This document shows positions 40,978-50,289 of a stretch of 64,000 nucleotides of DNA, piece by piece. The notes under the pieces are model-generated. The model ran no database searches and was not told the DNA's origin. It saw only the letters and a program-made list of their open reading frames with translations. The stretch is from contig JAAYYI010000040.1 in assembly GCA_012515445.1 (NCBI GenBank), positions 1-64,000 of the forward strand, given 5' to 3'. The translations under genes and the position numbers were made by a program. This DNA is from Candidatus Bathyarchaeota archaeon (GTDB taxonomy: Archaea; Thermoproteota; Bathyarchaeia; Bathyarchaeales; Bathycorpusculaceae). Each line of letters opens with the position of its first letter. Position 1 is the first letter of the stretch.

Positions 40978-42201
40978 ATGGGAAACTCTATACTAGATGA
41001 CGTATTCGACAGCTTCGTTAACGGCGCAAAACTATTCAAAGACCGCGAAGTCCTAAGACACGACTACCTACCAGAAAAGCTCCCACACAGAGAAGATCAA
41101 ATCCGACTATTAGGCTCAACAGTAGCACCTGTATTGAAAAACGCAAGATGCTCAAACATCTTCATCTATGGCAAAACGGGAACGGGAAAAACAGCTGTCG
41201 CAAAATACGTCCTAAGTCACCTTGAATCAAAAGCCAAAGAGTACGGTGCCCAAGTAAGATTCTGCTACGTTAATTGCAGAATGACTGGCTCGGAATATCG
41301 AGTTTTCGCAGCCCTAAGCCAAAGCGTAGGACTATCAATTCCATTTACTGGTTTATCAGTCGGTGAGGTTTTCGACAGATTCCGCACGGGCTTAGACCAG
41401 TCTCGCATAATATTCATAATTGTTCTGGATGAAGTTGACGCACTAATCAAGGACCGGGGCGACGCATTCATGTACGAACTTACCAGAATCAACGAAACAC
41501 TCCGCCAGAGCAAAGTCTCAATCATCGGCATCTCAAACGATCTGCGCCTAAAAGAATTTCTTGACCCAAGAGTCTTCAGCTCCTTAAGCGAAGAAGAACT
41601 CGTATTCCGCCCATACGACGCAGGAGAACTCCGAAATATCCTTCTTGAACGCTCAAAACTTGCGTTCCAAGATGGCGTGCTATCCGAATCGGCGCTAAGC
41701 ATCTCTTCTGCTTTGGCTGCAGCTGAGCATGGCGACGCCAGACGTGCACTTGATCTTTTACGTGTAGCAGGCGAAGTGGCTGAACGTGCAGGCGCAAAAG
41801 CAGTAACAGAGGAACATGTCCGCCAAGCCGAGAAGCATATTGAGCACAACCGCGTTATCGAAGCCCTCAAAAACCTCACATTACACTCGAAACTGGTGCT
41901 GCTAAGCGTTTATCACCTAAACAAGTCAAGTGCATCAACCGGCGAAATCTATGAAGTCTACAACGAACTCTGCGGCGAAATGGGCGCTGGACTACTAACT
42001 CAGAGACGCTTGAGCACTTTAGTTAACGAGCTTGACACCATGGGGTTAGTGAATGCCCGCGTTGTCAGTATGGGACGCTATGGCCGAACAAAAAAGATAC
42101 GGCTAGAAATCAGCCGCGGCTTAATCAAAGACGTGTTTGGCGACGATAACCGTTTTAGCGAATTACTAAAGTATGAACCTAAATGCCTGCACAAAGAGTA
42201 A
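40978..42201 (+). CDS. orc1/cdc6: Orc1/Cdc6 replication initiator
   Basis: 407 residues. The AAA+ ATPase domain has Walker A GKTGTGKTAVAKYV, Walker B IIFIIVLDEVDAL, sensor 1 GISNDLRLKEFLDPR and sensor 2 EHGDARRALDLLRVAGE. The C-terminal winged helix (STGEIYEVYNELCGEM, LLTQRRLSTLVNELDTMG) binds origin boxes. It marks origins and helps load MCM. ORB-like boxes just upstream fit its family's usual arrangement next to oriC. It is convergent with the PolD small subunit gene, stops 3 bases apart. Confidence 0.96.
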   Translation: MGNSILDDVFDSFVNGAKLFKDREVLRHDYLPEKLPHREDQIRLLGSTVAPVLKNARCSNIFIYGKTGTGKTAVAKYVLSHLESKAKEYGAQVRFCYVNCRMTGSEYRVFAALSQSVGLSIPFTGLSVGEVFDRFRTGLDQSRIIFIIVLDEVDALIKDRGDAFMYELTRINETLRQSKVSIIGISNDLRLKEFLDPRVFSSLSEEELVFRPYDAGELRNILLERSKLAFQDGVLSESALSISSALAAAEHGDARRALDLLRVAGEVAERAGAKAVTEEHVRQAEKHIEHNRVIEALKNLTLHSKLVLLSVYHLNKSSASTGEIYEVYNELCGEMGAGLLTQRRLSTLVNELDTMGLVNARVVSMGRYGRTKKIRLEISRGLIKDVFGDDNRFSELLKYEPKCLHKE

Positions 42202-42203
42202 CG

Positions 42204-43832
42204 TTACTCAATGGGGTTCATGAAGTCCAGTACTCTGAGCTCCATTGTCTGTAGGTTAATCACTGGCACCTTTCCAGGAGTTGGCATCAAACCCAGTTTC
42301 TCCATATACTCGGTCTGAAGCTGCCAGCCGCCTGAATTAACCACAAGGGTATTGCGGTACTTGCAGTAACCCAATACGTGGATGTGGCCTCCGTGGAAGA
42401 TGTCTGGAACTTTGTCCACCACCATATAGTCTCTGTTTTCCGGCGAAAGCATGGTTTTTCCGCCATACATCGGCGCTAAATGGCGGACCTGCATAAGAAG
42501 CTTCATAGACTTCTCAGGATGATCATTATCCATTCCTGGGACGACGCCGATTATGTCGTTTAAGCTTACGCCGTGATACATTAGGACTTCGACGCCATGC
42601 AAGCTGAGGTAGCAGGGGCTGCCGACTAAGTGAATGTTCGGTCTGTCCTTGATTGCACTGAGGTATCCTTCTGGGATGGCTGGCTGTGGCTGGGATTTGC
42701 GAGCAGCATCGTGGTTGCCCGGTGAGAGTACGATTTCGATGTAGCTTGGGACCCGTTTGAGGTATTCAGCTGCGAAATTGTATTGCTTGTGTACGTCGCG
42801 TATTGTGAGTTCCATTTGCTGGCCGGGGTAGATGCCGACTCCGTCGACTATGTCTCCTGCGATCAGCAGGTACTTTATTCGACCGGCGATTTCCCGCATC
42901 CAGGGTTCGCCGTATTTGCCTCTTAGCCAGAGGATGAAGCGTTTGAATGCTTCTTTAGTAAATTTTGTGCTGCCAACATGCACGTCTGAGGTGAGTACAG
43001 CCCAGATTGGCTCAGAAGCACGCAGTATTGGTTTTCCGCCGACTTCAGGAAGGATAATGTCTTCAGCCATCAGCAGGTTGGTACGGGTTTTGATGACCGC
43101 TGCGCAGAACACTGTATCTGGCAGTAGCATAAGCACTTTTTTCTTTACTTCCTCAGGCGCTTTGCCCGGAACAATGATTGTGGCGCTGCCATGCGGGTCC
43201 TCGACTGAGAGTATAGTATTGTTTTTGGAGTCACGCCTCTCGGTTAGCATACAAATAATTTTGAGTTTAGCTTTAGGCTGGGACTTGAGCGCTTCAGAAA
43301 TCGGCGTAGCTGAACGCACGTCCATGCGGCTTCTCAGAATTTTCTCAACGCGCTTGAAACGGTCTTGGAAGAGCCCAACATATTCTTCGAGTGTGCCGTT
43401 GGAGGTTAGTTTGCCTGTGGGGTCCTCGATTATTTTAAGGTCTGAGGCGATGTCTTTGGCGTATGGGTAGAAGTAGCCGCTCGCATCCGGCGCTGCGTTT
43501 ATGGCTGGCTCTGTGTAGGTTTCAGCTTGCGGCTCAGGTGATGCATAAGCTGCTGGTTGAGGTACTTTTTCCTGTTCAGCTTGCTCTTCCATTGCCTGCT
43601 GCATCTCTGCCACAGCCAACTGATGGATAACAGACACTAGCCGATCCCGATCGATAAACATCGGTTTGTCCTGCAACGCGGCTAGCTGCATGAGCGCCAT
43701 GTTCATGACCGCTTCGGGATCCATATTTTCCGAGTTCTCGGTGAGGAACTCGAAGGCTTCGCTGTTCAGCGAGTAACCCGCTATTATTGCGGCTTCGATT
43801 GCCTTCTGGAGTTTCTCTTGTGCACTCATCAA
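42204..43832 (-). CDS. polB: DNA polymerase D small subunit DP1 (exonuclease)
   Basis: 542 residues. An N-terminal helical domain (1-85) and a Gln/Pro-rich linker (85-140) precede an OB fold and a calcineurin-like phosphoesterase domain with all motifs: TSDVHVGS, IAGDIVDGVG, LSPGNHDAAR, MYHGVSLND and FHGGHIHVLG. These give the Mre11-like 3'-5' proofreading activity. It partners DP2 (polC, 30813-34244). The gene faces orc1. Confidence 0.96.
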   Translation of the reverse strand: MMSAQEKLQKAIEAAIIAGYSLNSEAFEFLTENSENMDPEAVMNMALMQLAALQDKPMFIDRDRLVSVIHQLAVAEMQQAMEEQAEQEKVPQPAAYASPEPQAETYTEPAINAAPDASGYFYPYAKDIASDLKIIEDPTGKLTSNGTLEEYVGLFQDRFKRVEKILRSRMDVRSATPISEALKSQPKAKLKIICMLTERRDSKNNTILSVEDPHGSATIIVPGKAPEEVKKKVLMLLPDTVFCAAVIKTRTNLLMAEDIILPEVGGKPILRASEPIWAVLTSDVHVGSTKFTKEAFKRFILWLRGKYGEPWMREIAGRIKYLLIAGDIVDGVGIYPGQQMELTIRDVHKQYNFAAEYLKRVPSYIEIVLSPGNHDAARKSQPQPAIPEGYLSAIKDRPNIHLVGSPCYLSLHGVEVLMYHGVSLNDIIGVVPGMDNDHPEKSMKLLMQVRHLAPMYGGKTMLSPENRDYMVVDKVPDIFHGGHIHVLGYCKYRNTLVVNSGGWQLQTEYMEKLGLMPTPGKVPVINLQTMELRVLDFMNPIE

Positions 43833-43963
43833 GTATTCTGCCCATTACCTGCGCTTTAATTGGTGGTAGCAGGTATGGCGTCTGAGTTATTTACTGTTTA
43901 TTGTTGCGCACAGGTGCTTTCCCTTGACGCTGCTTATCCCAAGCGATGGGGATTTGGTGATAG

Positions 43964-43971
43964 TTTATATA
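43964..43971 (+). promoter_or_regulatory. TATA box of the AbrB/PhoU-type regulator
   Basis: TTTATATA lies 30-37 bases upstream of the ATG at 44001, predicting a leaderless or nearly leaderless mRNA. Confidence 0.7.
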
Positions 43972-44000
43972 TGAACTGATTTGTTTAGATAAGTTATAAC

Positions 44001-44984
44001 ATGGTGTCTTCGATGAGTGTTACGCGCAAGGTTCAGCAGACTCCAACAGGCACATTCTTTGTTTGCCTACCACGCAACTGGGCTAACCAGAACCAGCTTG
44101 AGAAGGGCAGCGAAATCAGCCTCGAAGAGACAAGCGACGGCAAACTCTTAGTCTACACTAAAACTGAAGCTGAACCGCAACTCAAAGAAACCACACTTGG
44201 TATTGGGCCATATTTGAGCCGCGAAATCATCGGTCGCTACCTGCTTGGCTATGACGTAATCAAGGTAGAAGCCAAAAGCCGCATCGACGCAGGTATGCGC
44301 AACATAATCAAATCCACCGTGAACTCGCTAGCAGGACTGATGATCGTTGAGGAAACCACTTCGTCGATGACGCTTCAGTGCCTCATGCAGCTACCTTTCA
44401 CGTCTCCAGAAAAGATCCTCACACGTAACCAAGCCAGTACTGTTCGGATGATCCGGGACGCCGCAAGCTCCTTTGTCACCTCAGACATGGATCTAGCGAA
44501 AAACGTGATTGAACGCGATGTTGAGAACAACAAATTCTATTTCCTGCTCGTGAGAATCCTGCGTACAATCCTTCAGAACCCACGGTTGAGCGAAAAACTA
44601 GCTATTGTGCCAATCGAGTGCCTAGATTACCGTTTAGCCGCAGGCTTCATTGAGGGAATCGGCGACGCATGCGTCCAGATAGCTTCAAGCACACTGGAGC
44701 TCGATGGCACAAAACTCTCTGATGAGCTACGTAAGCTGATGCTGGAGCTGCAGTCGACCTGCGTGGAAGCTAACGAGCAGGCTTTCAAATCATTCTTCGG
44801 CAAAGACATCGAAAAAGCGGAAAGCGTGCGAAGCATGCGAGCCAAAATAGACGACAACTGCGCAAGAATAGCTGATGCAGCAAAGGATTCCTCTGTGGAT
44901 CTGCTGCCTCAGGTGCTGGCGGCCGTATCTTTCCTACGCCAGATTTATGAGGGAAGCGTAGACATGGCAGACCTCGTTGTCTAG
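44001..44984 (+). CDS. PhoU-domain regulator with N-terminal AbrB-like DNA-binding domain
   Basis: 327 residues. Residues 1-55 match a SpoVT/AbrB swapped-hairpin domain (TRKVQQTPTGTFFVCLPRNW, LEKGSEISLEETSDGK). The remainder is two PhoU-like helical repeats with acidic metal-site patterns (VIERDVENNKFYFLLVRIL, RAKIDDNCARIADAAKD). Such proteins are archaeal phosphate-uptake regulators. It likely senses phosphate state and binds DNA. No Pst transporter is nearby. An in-frame ATG five codons in (44013) is a possible alternative start. Confidence 0.88.
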   Translation: MVSSMSVTRKVQQTPTGTFFVCLPRNWANQNQLEKGSEISLEETSDGKLLVYTKTEAEPQLKETTLGIGPYLSREIIGRYLLGYDVIKVEAKSRIDAGMRNIIKSTVNSLAGLMIVEETTSSMTLQCLMQLPFTSPEKILTRNQASTVRMIRDAASSFVTSDMDLAKNVIERDVENNKFYFLLVRILRTILQNPRLSEKLAIVPIECLDYRLAAGFIEGIGDACVQIASSTLELDGTKLSDELRKLMLELQSTCVEANEQAFKSFFGKDIEKAESVRSMRAKIDDNCARIADAAKDSSVDLLPQVLAAVSFLRQIYEGSVDMADLVV

Positions 44985-44989
44985 GCTTT

Positions 44990-45335
44990 AAATTTTTAAT
45001 TCGAAGAAGAGACGCCCGCCCTGCTACTTCATCTTCCTAAACTTTTGGAAGAAACAACTGTTTTTAGTTCTGCGTCTGATTTTGGTTGCTGGTTGGTTGT
45101 GGGCTTTGTACAAGGTAGTTCAGTAGCGTCTGTTTTGCACTCTACTTTTCTGTGCTGCTTGCTGGTTGAGGTGTTTTCTACAAGTAGCTACTTGCAAAAT
45201 ACAGCGGTTGCTTTTTTTTGTTGATGCTTCCGTATACGGCGGCGTTGTTGCTCTGCAGTTACCCCCTCCCCTTATATAAAGCGATTTTTCAGGGACCTGC
45301 CTGCCTCAGTGTGACCTCCCCATCCCTACCAGACG
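44990..45335 (-). repeat. Long dispersed intergenic repeat, copy D
   Basis: On the minus strand: GGGATGGGGAGGTCACACTG, AGGCAGGCAGGTCC, then GCTTTATATAAGGGGAGGGG, a CCGTATACGGAAGCATCAAC block and a perfect palindrome CAAGTAGCTACTTG (45181-45194). A 3' block matches 7541-7680: CCACAACCAACCAGCAACC, GCAGAACTAAAAACAG, GAAGATGAAGTAGCAGGGCG, then TCTTCTTCGAATT. It looks like a TATA-driven transcription unit of roughly 280 bases with a T-rich end and no coding frame. It lies between the PhoU-type regulator and pyrE. Confidence 0.75.
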
Positions 45336-45450
45336 ATTTTCATAGCCCTGAGAGGACCCCACATAGTTTCTGCAATGATATCCTATTAGGCGCCAAATAG
45401 ACTGCTAAAGGGTTAAATCCCAAGTCACATATTCACATTGGGGAACAACT

Positions 45451-46071
45451 ATGTCCACTTCAACCGATAGAATCGCAAACGCACTATACCAGTCACAATG
45501 CCTCAGGTTTGGCAGCTTTAAAATCAAGTCAGGCGCAACCAGCCCATACTACATCGACATGGCCCGCGTCTTATCCGCACCCAGAAAGCTAGACATCCTC
45601 GCAGTGGAGGCAACAGAGAAAATACGCGAAATCCAGAAAACAGACCCCATCAACAAGTTGGCGTCCATCGAATTAAAGGGCGCCCTAATCGCACCCAGCA
45701 TCGCAGTTAAACTGGACATGCCCTGCATCATAGTTCGTAAAGAAGAGAAAGTTTACGGCGTCACAGGCCGCATAGCAGGAGCAGACGTAGCGAAAGGCGA
45801 TAATGTGCTCTTCTTCGATGACGTCATAAGCGAAGGCCTCTCCAAAATAGAGGGCATAAAACCCTTAACTGAGTTAGGCGCCAACGTGAAGCATATGCTG
45901 GTCGTGGTTAACCGTGAGCATGGTGGAAAAGAGAAACTCGAGCAACTCGGCTACAAGATCCATGCACTCGCAAAGATAACCGACGTCGTCAACTCACTGT
46001 ACGCGAATAAGCATATCTCTAAAGAGGAAGCAACAAAAGTACTAGACTACGTTCAGCAGTTCAAGAACTGA
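45451..46071 (+). CDS. pyrE: Orotate phosphoribosyltransferase
   Basis: 206 residues. OPRTase features are FKIKSGATSPYYIDMARVLS near residue 24, IVRKEEKVYGVTGRI, and the PRPP loop DNVLFFDDVISEGLSK. It converts orotate and PRPP to OMP in pyrimidine synthesis. In the loop, SEGLS replaces the usual TTGGS, a modest divergence that leaves the two aspartates. AACA-rich sequence with GGGGAAC precedes the ATG. No other pyr genes are in the window. Confidence 0.9.
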   Translation: MSTSTDRIANALYQSQCLRFGSFKIKSGATSPYYIDMARVLSAPRKLDILAVEATEKIREIQKTDPINKLASIELKGALIAPSIAVKLDMPCIIVRKEEKVYGVTGRIAGADVAKGDNVLFFDDVISEGLSKIEGIKPLTELGANVKHMLVVVNREHGGKEKLEQLGYKIHALAKITDVVNSLYANKHISKEEATKVLDYVQQFKN

Positions 46072-46305
46072 ACGTAGCAGTCAACTATTTTAGCCGTTGC
46101 CCTATCGGAGTAACCCTGATTAAGTAAAGCCTTCCTCAAATCAGCGGACTTCTCAACCTTCACGGCAATCCACAAAAAGCTACCTAGCTGGCACCATATA
46201 AAGATCATCAATTATTATCCGGCCAAGGAAACTGTACAACACATAGGCACCCCTAACTTTATTGCCGCCCGCCCCACACATTACCACTAAAAGGGTGAAC
46301 CAGAA

Positions 46306-47310
46306 ATGCAGCCTAACCCCATAGTCGACGCAATGCTAAAACCCCAAACTTACCCTGAACCCACAGGAAAAATAGACCTTATCCAAACACACATCTCATT
46401 CGTTTTCTTAACAGAAAACTACGTTTACAAAGTCAAGAAGCCAGTAAACTTCGGCTTCCTAGACTTCTCCACACTAGACAAGCGCAAATTCTACTGTGAA
46501 AAGGAGCTCCAACTCAACAGGCGCCTCTGCCCAGACATCTACCTCGAAGTAGTCACAATCAACAAATCAAAAGCCCTTAAGATCAAAGGCGAGGGCGAAG
46601 CAGTCGAGTACGCATTAAAAATGAAGCGCCTCCCGCAGGAGTGCATAATGACTCAGCTGCTTCAGGAAGGTAAAGTCGATAAAAAAGCCATTGACGAAAT
46701 CGCCTCAATTGCGGCCAAGTTCCACTCCGAAGCACAGACAAACGCGGAGATAACTAAAGTCGGCGGTATCAAAGCAGTCAAGTTCAACTGGGACGAAAAC
46801 TTCGCCCAAACCACCAAATACATCGACAAGACGCTGAGTAAAGCAGACTACACCTTCATGCAGGACAAAATCAACAGCTTTATGGCCGAAAACAAATCCC
46901 TCTTCGAAGCCCGCATGGCCGAGGGACATGTTCGCGATTGCCATGGCGACCTACACTCAGGCAACATATTCATAACCCCGAAAATCTGCATATTTGACGC
47001 TATAGAATTCAACGACCGCTTCCGATACAGCGACACAGCCGCAGACGTAGCCTTCCTGGCCATGGACCTTGACTACCAGAACAGAAGCGACCTAGCCGAC
47101 CACTTTATCGCGCAGTACCAGAAGTACTCCAAAGACCCGCAGCTCCAAACTTTGCTTCCATTCTACAAGTGCTACCGCGCCTACGTCAGGGGCAAAGTCA
47201 TCAGCTTCAGGCTAGACGACCCTAACATTAAAGCCGAGGACAAGAAAGCGGCAATCAGAGACGCCGCAGCATACTTCAAGCTGGCCTTGCAGTACGCCAA
47301 AAACCTCTAA
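46306..47310 (+). CDS. Aminoglycoside phosphotransferase-like kinase (COG2187 type)
   Basis: 334 residues. The N-terminal HISFVFLTENYVYKVKKPVNFGFLDFST-type lobe and the catalytic loop VRDCHGDLHSGNIFITPK with the following IFDAIEFND motif match the APH-like family. In bacteria this domain is usually fused to a P-loop kinase (COG0645), here encoded separately at 48192. The substrate is unknown. GGTGAACCAGAA precedes the ATG. Confidence 0.85.
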   Translation: MQPNPIVDAMLKPQTYPEPTGKIDLIQTHISFVFLTENYVYKVKKPVNFGFLDFSTLDKRKFYCEKELQLNRRLCPDIYLEVVTINKSKALKIKGEGEAVEYALKMKRLPQECIMTQLLQEGKVDKKAIDEIASIAAKFHSEAQTNAEITKVGGIKAVKFNWDENFAQTTKYIDKTLSKADYTFMQDKINSFMAENKSLFEARMAEGHVRDCHGDLHSGNIFITPKICIFDAIEFNDRFRYSDTAADVAFLAMDLDYQNRSDLADHFIAQYQKYSKDPQLQTLLPFYKCYRAYVRGKVISFRLDDPNIKAEDKKAAIRDAAAYFKLALQYAKNL

Positions 47311-47314
47311 TTCT

Positions 47315-48184
47315 CTATTTTTTAAATTGCTCTTTTACCCATTCTGGGATCGATACTGTGCCTATTATGACGGGTTTCTGGTGGCAGTCGCTCCCGCCCG
47401 TCATCAAAAGCCCGTGTTCTTTGGCGAATGCGATGTAGTGCTCCGTTGACTCCGGCGTGTGGCTTAGGTGCCAGCATTCTATACCGTCGATGTAAGGCAG
47501 CATAGAGTCTTCGATTATTGCTGTTTGCTTAGATAACGCTTTAGTAATAGGTAGCAGCGAGATTCCGCAGGCGTCAGTTGGGTGCGCAATCACCAGTTTC
47601 CCACCCGCATCTCTGATGAGCTTCGAGGCTTCCTGCAGATGTAGCGGGTACTTGGGGACGTCGCATTTGACGAGGTACTTGTTGAAGGCCTCTAGCCGAT
47701 CAGCAACGATGCCTTTCTTGATGAGGTAATCGGCGATGTGGGGTCTGCCTAAGCTACCCTCGACGTTTTCCTGAATCCTGCGCAGATCCTCACCAGTCAG
47801 CTCAATGATGCCTTCTTTTCTGAATTCAGCGTTGAGGTTATCAAGGATTTTTGCCGCCCGTTCCTCACGGTACTTGGCCATCAACGCAAGCTTCTCTGTT
47901 AACGCCTTATCGGTGTGGTTGAATTGGTAGCCTAAGAAGTCAAGCGAGAAGGGTTTGCCCTCTTTGTATTTGGGGTTGGAGAAGGTGACGTTTAACTCGA
48001 CGCCGGTGACGTATCCGATGCCCAACCGCTTCGCCTCAGAGGTGGCTTCCTCCTGCGCGCTTATGTTATCATGGTCCGTGATAGCCATAAACGAGATTTT
48101 GCGTGTCTTAGCCTCTGCAAAAAGCTCCTTGACGCCTAGTTTGCCGTCGGAGTCTTTGGAGTGAATATGCAGATCAATCGTCAT
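47315..48184 (-). CDS. PHP-domain metal-dependent phosphoesterase
   Basis: 289 residues. The PHP motifs are visible: TIDLHIHSKDSDG, ITDHDNISAQEEA, GVELNVTF, LVIAHPTDACG and MTGGSDCHQKP. Trinuclear-metal phosphoesterases of this type cleave small phosphorylated compounds or nucleotides. It starts 8 bases after the neighbouring P-loop kinase, so they are one operon, convergent with the APH-like kinase. Confidence 0.9.
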   Translation of the reverse strand: MTIDLHIHSKDSDGKLGVKELFAEAKTRKISFMAITDHDNISAQEEATSEAKRLGIGYVTGVELNVTFSNPKYKEGKPFSLDFLGYQFNHTDKALTEKLALMAKYREERAAKILDNLNAEFRKEGIIELTGEDLRRIQENVEGSLGRPHIADYLIKKGIVADRLEAFNKYLVKCDVPKYPLHLQEASKLIRDAGGKLVIAHPTDACGISLLPITKALSKQTAIIEDSMLPYIDGIECWHLSHTPESTEHYIAFAKEHGLLMTGGSDCHQKPVIIGTVSIPEWVKEQFKK

Positions 48185-48191
48185 CTGTCGG

Positions 48192-48812
48192 TTACCTTTT
48201 CTCTACTTTAGTTACAATCCAGTTGCACATGCCATACTGGCAGGTATCAACCACTGCGTAGGTGACTTCCAGCTGAGAAAACTTTTTCTTAATTGAGTCA
48301 ACGTCTACGGGTTCGAATTTCTTCTTGTTCGCCAGATACGCTTCTTCTGTCAGGGCGTTCGACTCATACTTCTCTTTAGTGCGCTTCTTAATCCGCTCCA
48401 GCGCAAGCTCCTGCCGACAGCTTGTCTCGATGATAACCAGCGACATGCCATGTTTAGCTGCTACTTCAGCAGCTCGCATCCGCAGTTCCTGAGTGACGAA
48501 TGTCGCATCCAAGATCAAACCTCCTACACTTCCAGCGGCCTGTATGTCTGCACGTCGGAACATTTCCTCATAAACCGACATTCGCTTATTCAAGTCGCCG
48601 GCGACTTTCGCATCAAAAATGTCCTGACCCTTTAGAATCTCGCGCCGAATCATGTCACTGCGTAGAATCGGGTAGCCCTTCATTTTGGAGGCTTCCTCTG
48701 CGATTCCGCTTTTAAAGCTTGCAGGCAACCCGCAGGTAATCAGCAGTGTTCTGGGCTTAAGGTTTAATTGAAGAAAATCAGCAAAGGATTCACTCACGCG
48801 GGGCCACTCCAT
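48192..48812 (-). CDS. P-loop kinase of the AAA_33/COG0645 type
   Basis: 206 residues. The Walker A is ITCGLPASFKSGIAEE, followed by PILRSDMIRREILKG, LILDATFVTQELRM and an arginine-rich lid (RIKKRTKEKYESNALTEEAY). It is predicted to phosphorylate a small molecule. The matching APH-like domain is encoded opposite at 46306. The pair resembles a split form of a bacterial two-domain protein. Confidence 0.85.
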   Translation of the reverse strand: MEWPRVSESFADFLQLNLKPRTLLITCGLPASFKSGIAEEASKMKGYPILRSDMIRREILKGQDIFDAKVAGDLNKRMSVYEEMFRRADIQAAGSVGGLILDATFVTQELRMRAAEVAAKHGMSLVIIETSCRQELALERIKKRTKEKYESNALTEEAYLANKKKFEPVDVDSIKKKFSQLEVTYAVVDTCQYGMCNWIVTKVEKR

Positions 48813-48948
48813 TACGGTTAGTTTACCTCAAGATATAATTTAACTTTTCCAGCCTAAGCGTTTACTCGCCTACTTTACACCTTATGAAAAGTAGGTAAAT
48901 TCTAAATAAGGAGAACCACACACAGTCCTCTAAAAGAAGGAACCCCTA

Positions 48949-50205
48949 ATGGAAAATTATCAGGTTAAAGACATCAAGCTCGCACCGCAAGGTCACTTAC
49001 AGATCGAATGGGCAGCAAAACACATGCCCGTCCTAAACATCATTAAACAACGATTTGAAAAAGAAAAACCGCTCGAAGGCCAAACCCTCGTAGCATGCTT
49101 ACATGTAACAAAAGAAACCGCAGTACTAATCAAAGTACTCATCGCAGGCGGCGCCAAAGTAGCCTTATGCGGCTCTAATCCGCTCTCAACCCAAGACGAC
49201 GTAGCCGCAGCACTAGCAGACAGCGGCGTACACGTCTACGCTTGGAGAGGCCAAAACACCGAGGACTACTACAAATGCATCGCGAAAGTCCTCGAATACA
49301 AACCAACCATCACAATGGACGACGGAGCAGACGTCGTCGGCATGATACACAGCAAACGCACAGACCTCATAGCAAACATCAAAGGCGGAACTGAGGAAAC
49401 CACCACAGGCGTCGTCAGACTAAAAGCCATGGAGCAAGACGGCAGCCTCAAATATCCAATCATAGCGGTCAACGAAGCACTCACCAAGTATCTGTTTGAC
49501 AACCGCTACGGCACAGGCCAAAGCACAATCGACGGCATCCTACGCGCAACCTCCGTGCTCTTAGCAGGCAAAAACTTTGTCGTCGGCGGATACGGCTGGT
49601 GCAGCAGAGGCATCGCTATGCGTGCACAGGGCCTAGGCGCAAACGTCATAGTCACAGAAGTACAGCCAACCCGCGCGCTGGAAGCAGTTATGAACGGACT
49701 CCGCGTCATGACCATGGCTGAGGCAGCGTCAATCGGCGACATCTTCGTCACTGCCACAGGCGACATAAACGTCATCCGCAAGGAACACATGGAGAAAATG
49801 AAGGATGGAGCCATAATGTGCAACAGTGGCCACTTCAACGTAGAAATCAGCATCCCAGACCTCGAATCAATCAGCAAATCAAAACGAACAATGCGCCCCA
49901 ACATGGAAGAATACACAACCAAAGATAACCGCCACCTCTACCTGCTCGGAGAAGGCCGCCTAGTCAACCTCGCCGCAGCCGAAGGCCACCCATCAGAAGT
50001 CATGGACATGTCCTTTGCCAATCAGGCACTATGCAGCGAATTCGTAGCTAAATCAGGCAAACTAGAAACCAAAGTCTACAACGTACCAAAAGACATCGAC
50101 GAGAAAATCGCTGAAACAAAACTGGCAAGCATGGGCATCAAAATCGACGAACTCACTGAGGAACAGAAGAAGTACCTCTCAACATGGGAAATGGGCACAA
50201 CATAA
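48949..50205 (+). CDS. ahcY: S-adenosylhomocysteine hydrolase
   Basis: 418 residues. The substrate region includes [20 protein letters not shown] and [13 protein letters not shown]; the NAD-binding segment is [20 protein letters not shown]. The conserved [14 protein letters not shown] and [11 protein letters not shown] are present. It converts S-adenosylhomocysteine to adenosine and homocysteine and so relieves inhibition of methyltransferases. GGAACCCCTA precedes the ATG. The bacterial-type C-terminal KPxRY is absent, as in archaeal enzymes. Confidence 0.96.
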   Translation: MENYQVKDIKLAPQGHLQIEWAAKHMPVLNIIKQRFEKEKPLEGQTLVACLHVTKETAVLIKVLIAGGAKVALCGSNPLSTQDDVAAALADSGVHVYAWRGQNTEDYYKCIAKVLEYKPTITMDDGADVVGMIHSKRTDLIANIKGGTEETTTGVVRLKAMEQDGSLKYPIIAVNEALTKYLFDNRYGTGQSTIDGILRATSVLLAGKNFVVGGYGWCSRGIAMRAQGLGANVIVTEVQPTRALEAVMNGLRVMTMAEAASIGDIFVTATGDINVIRKEHMEKMKDGAIMCNSGHFNVEISIPDLESISKSKRTMRPNMEEYTTKDNRHLYLLGEGRLVNLAAAEGHPSEVMDMSFANQALCSEFVAKSGKLETKVYNVPKDIDEKIAETKLASMGIKIDELTEEQKKYLSTWEMGTT

Positions 50206-50289
50206 ACAAGCCCTTCCCTGACAGGCATGACAAACTTTAAATTGATTAAGCGAATACATGGCTACTAAAGTAATAAGGTGAATTACCAA

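Noticed and set aside
42832-43470. 212-residue plus-strand ORF opposite the PolD small subunit
   Set aside because: Antisense shadow of a conserved gene, no start signals or domain features.
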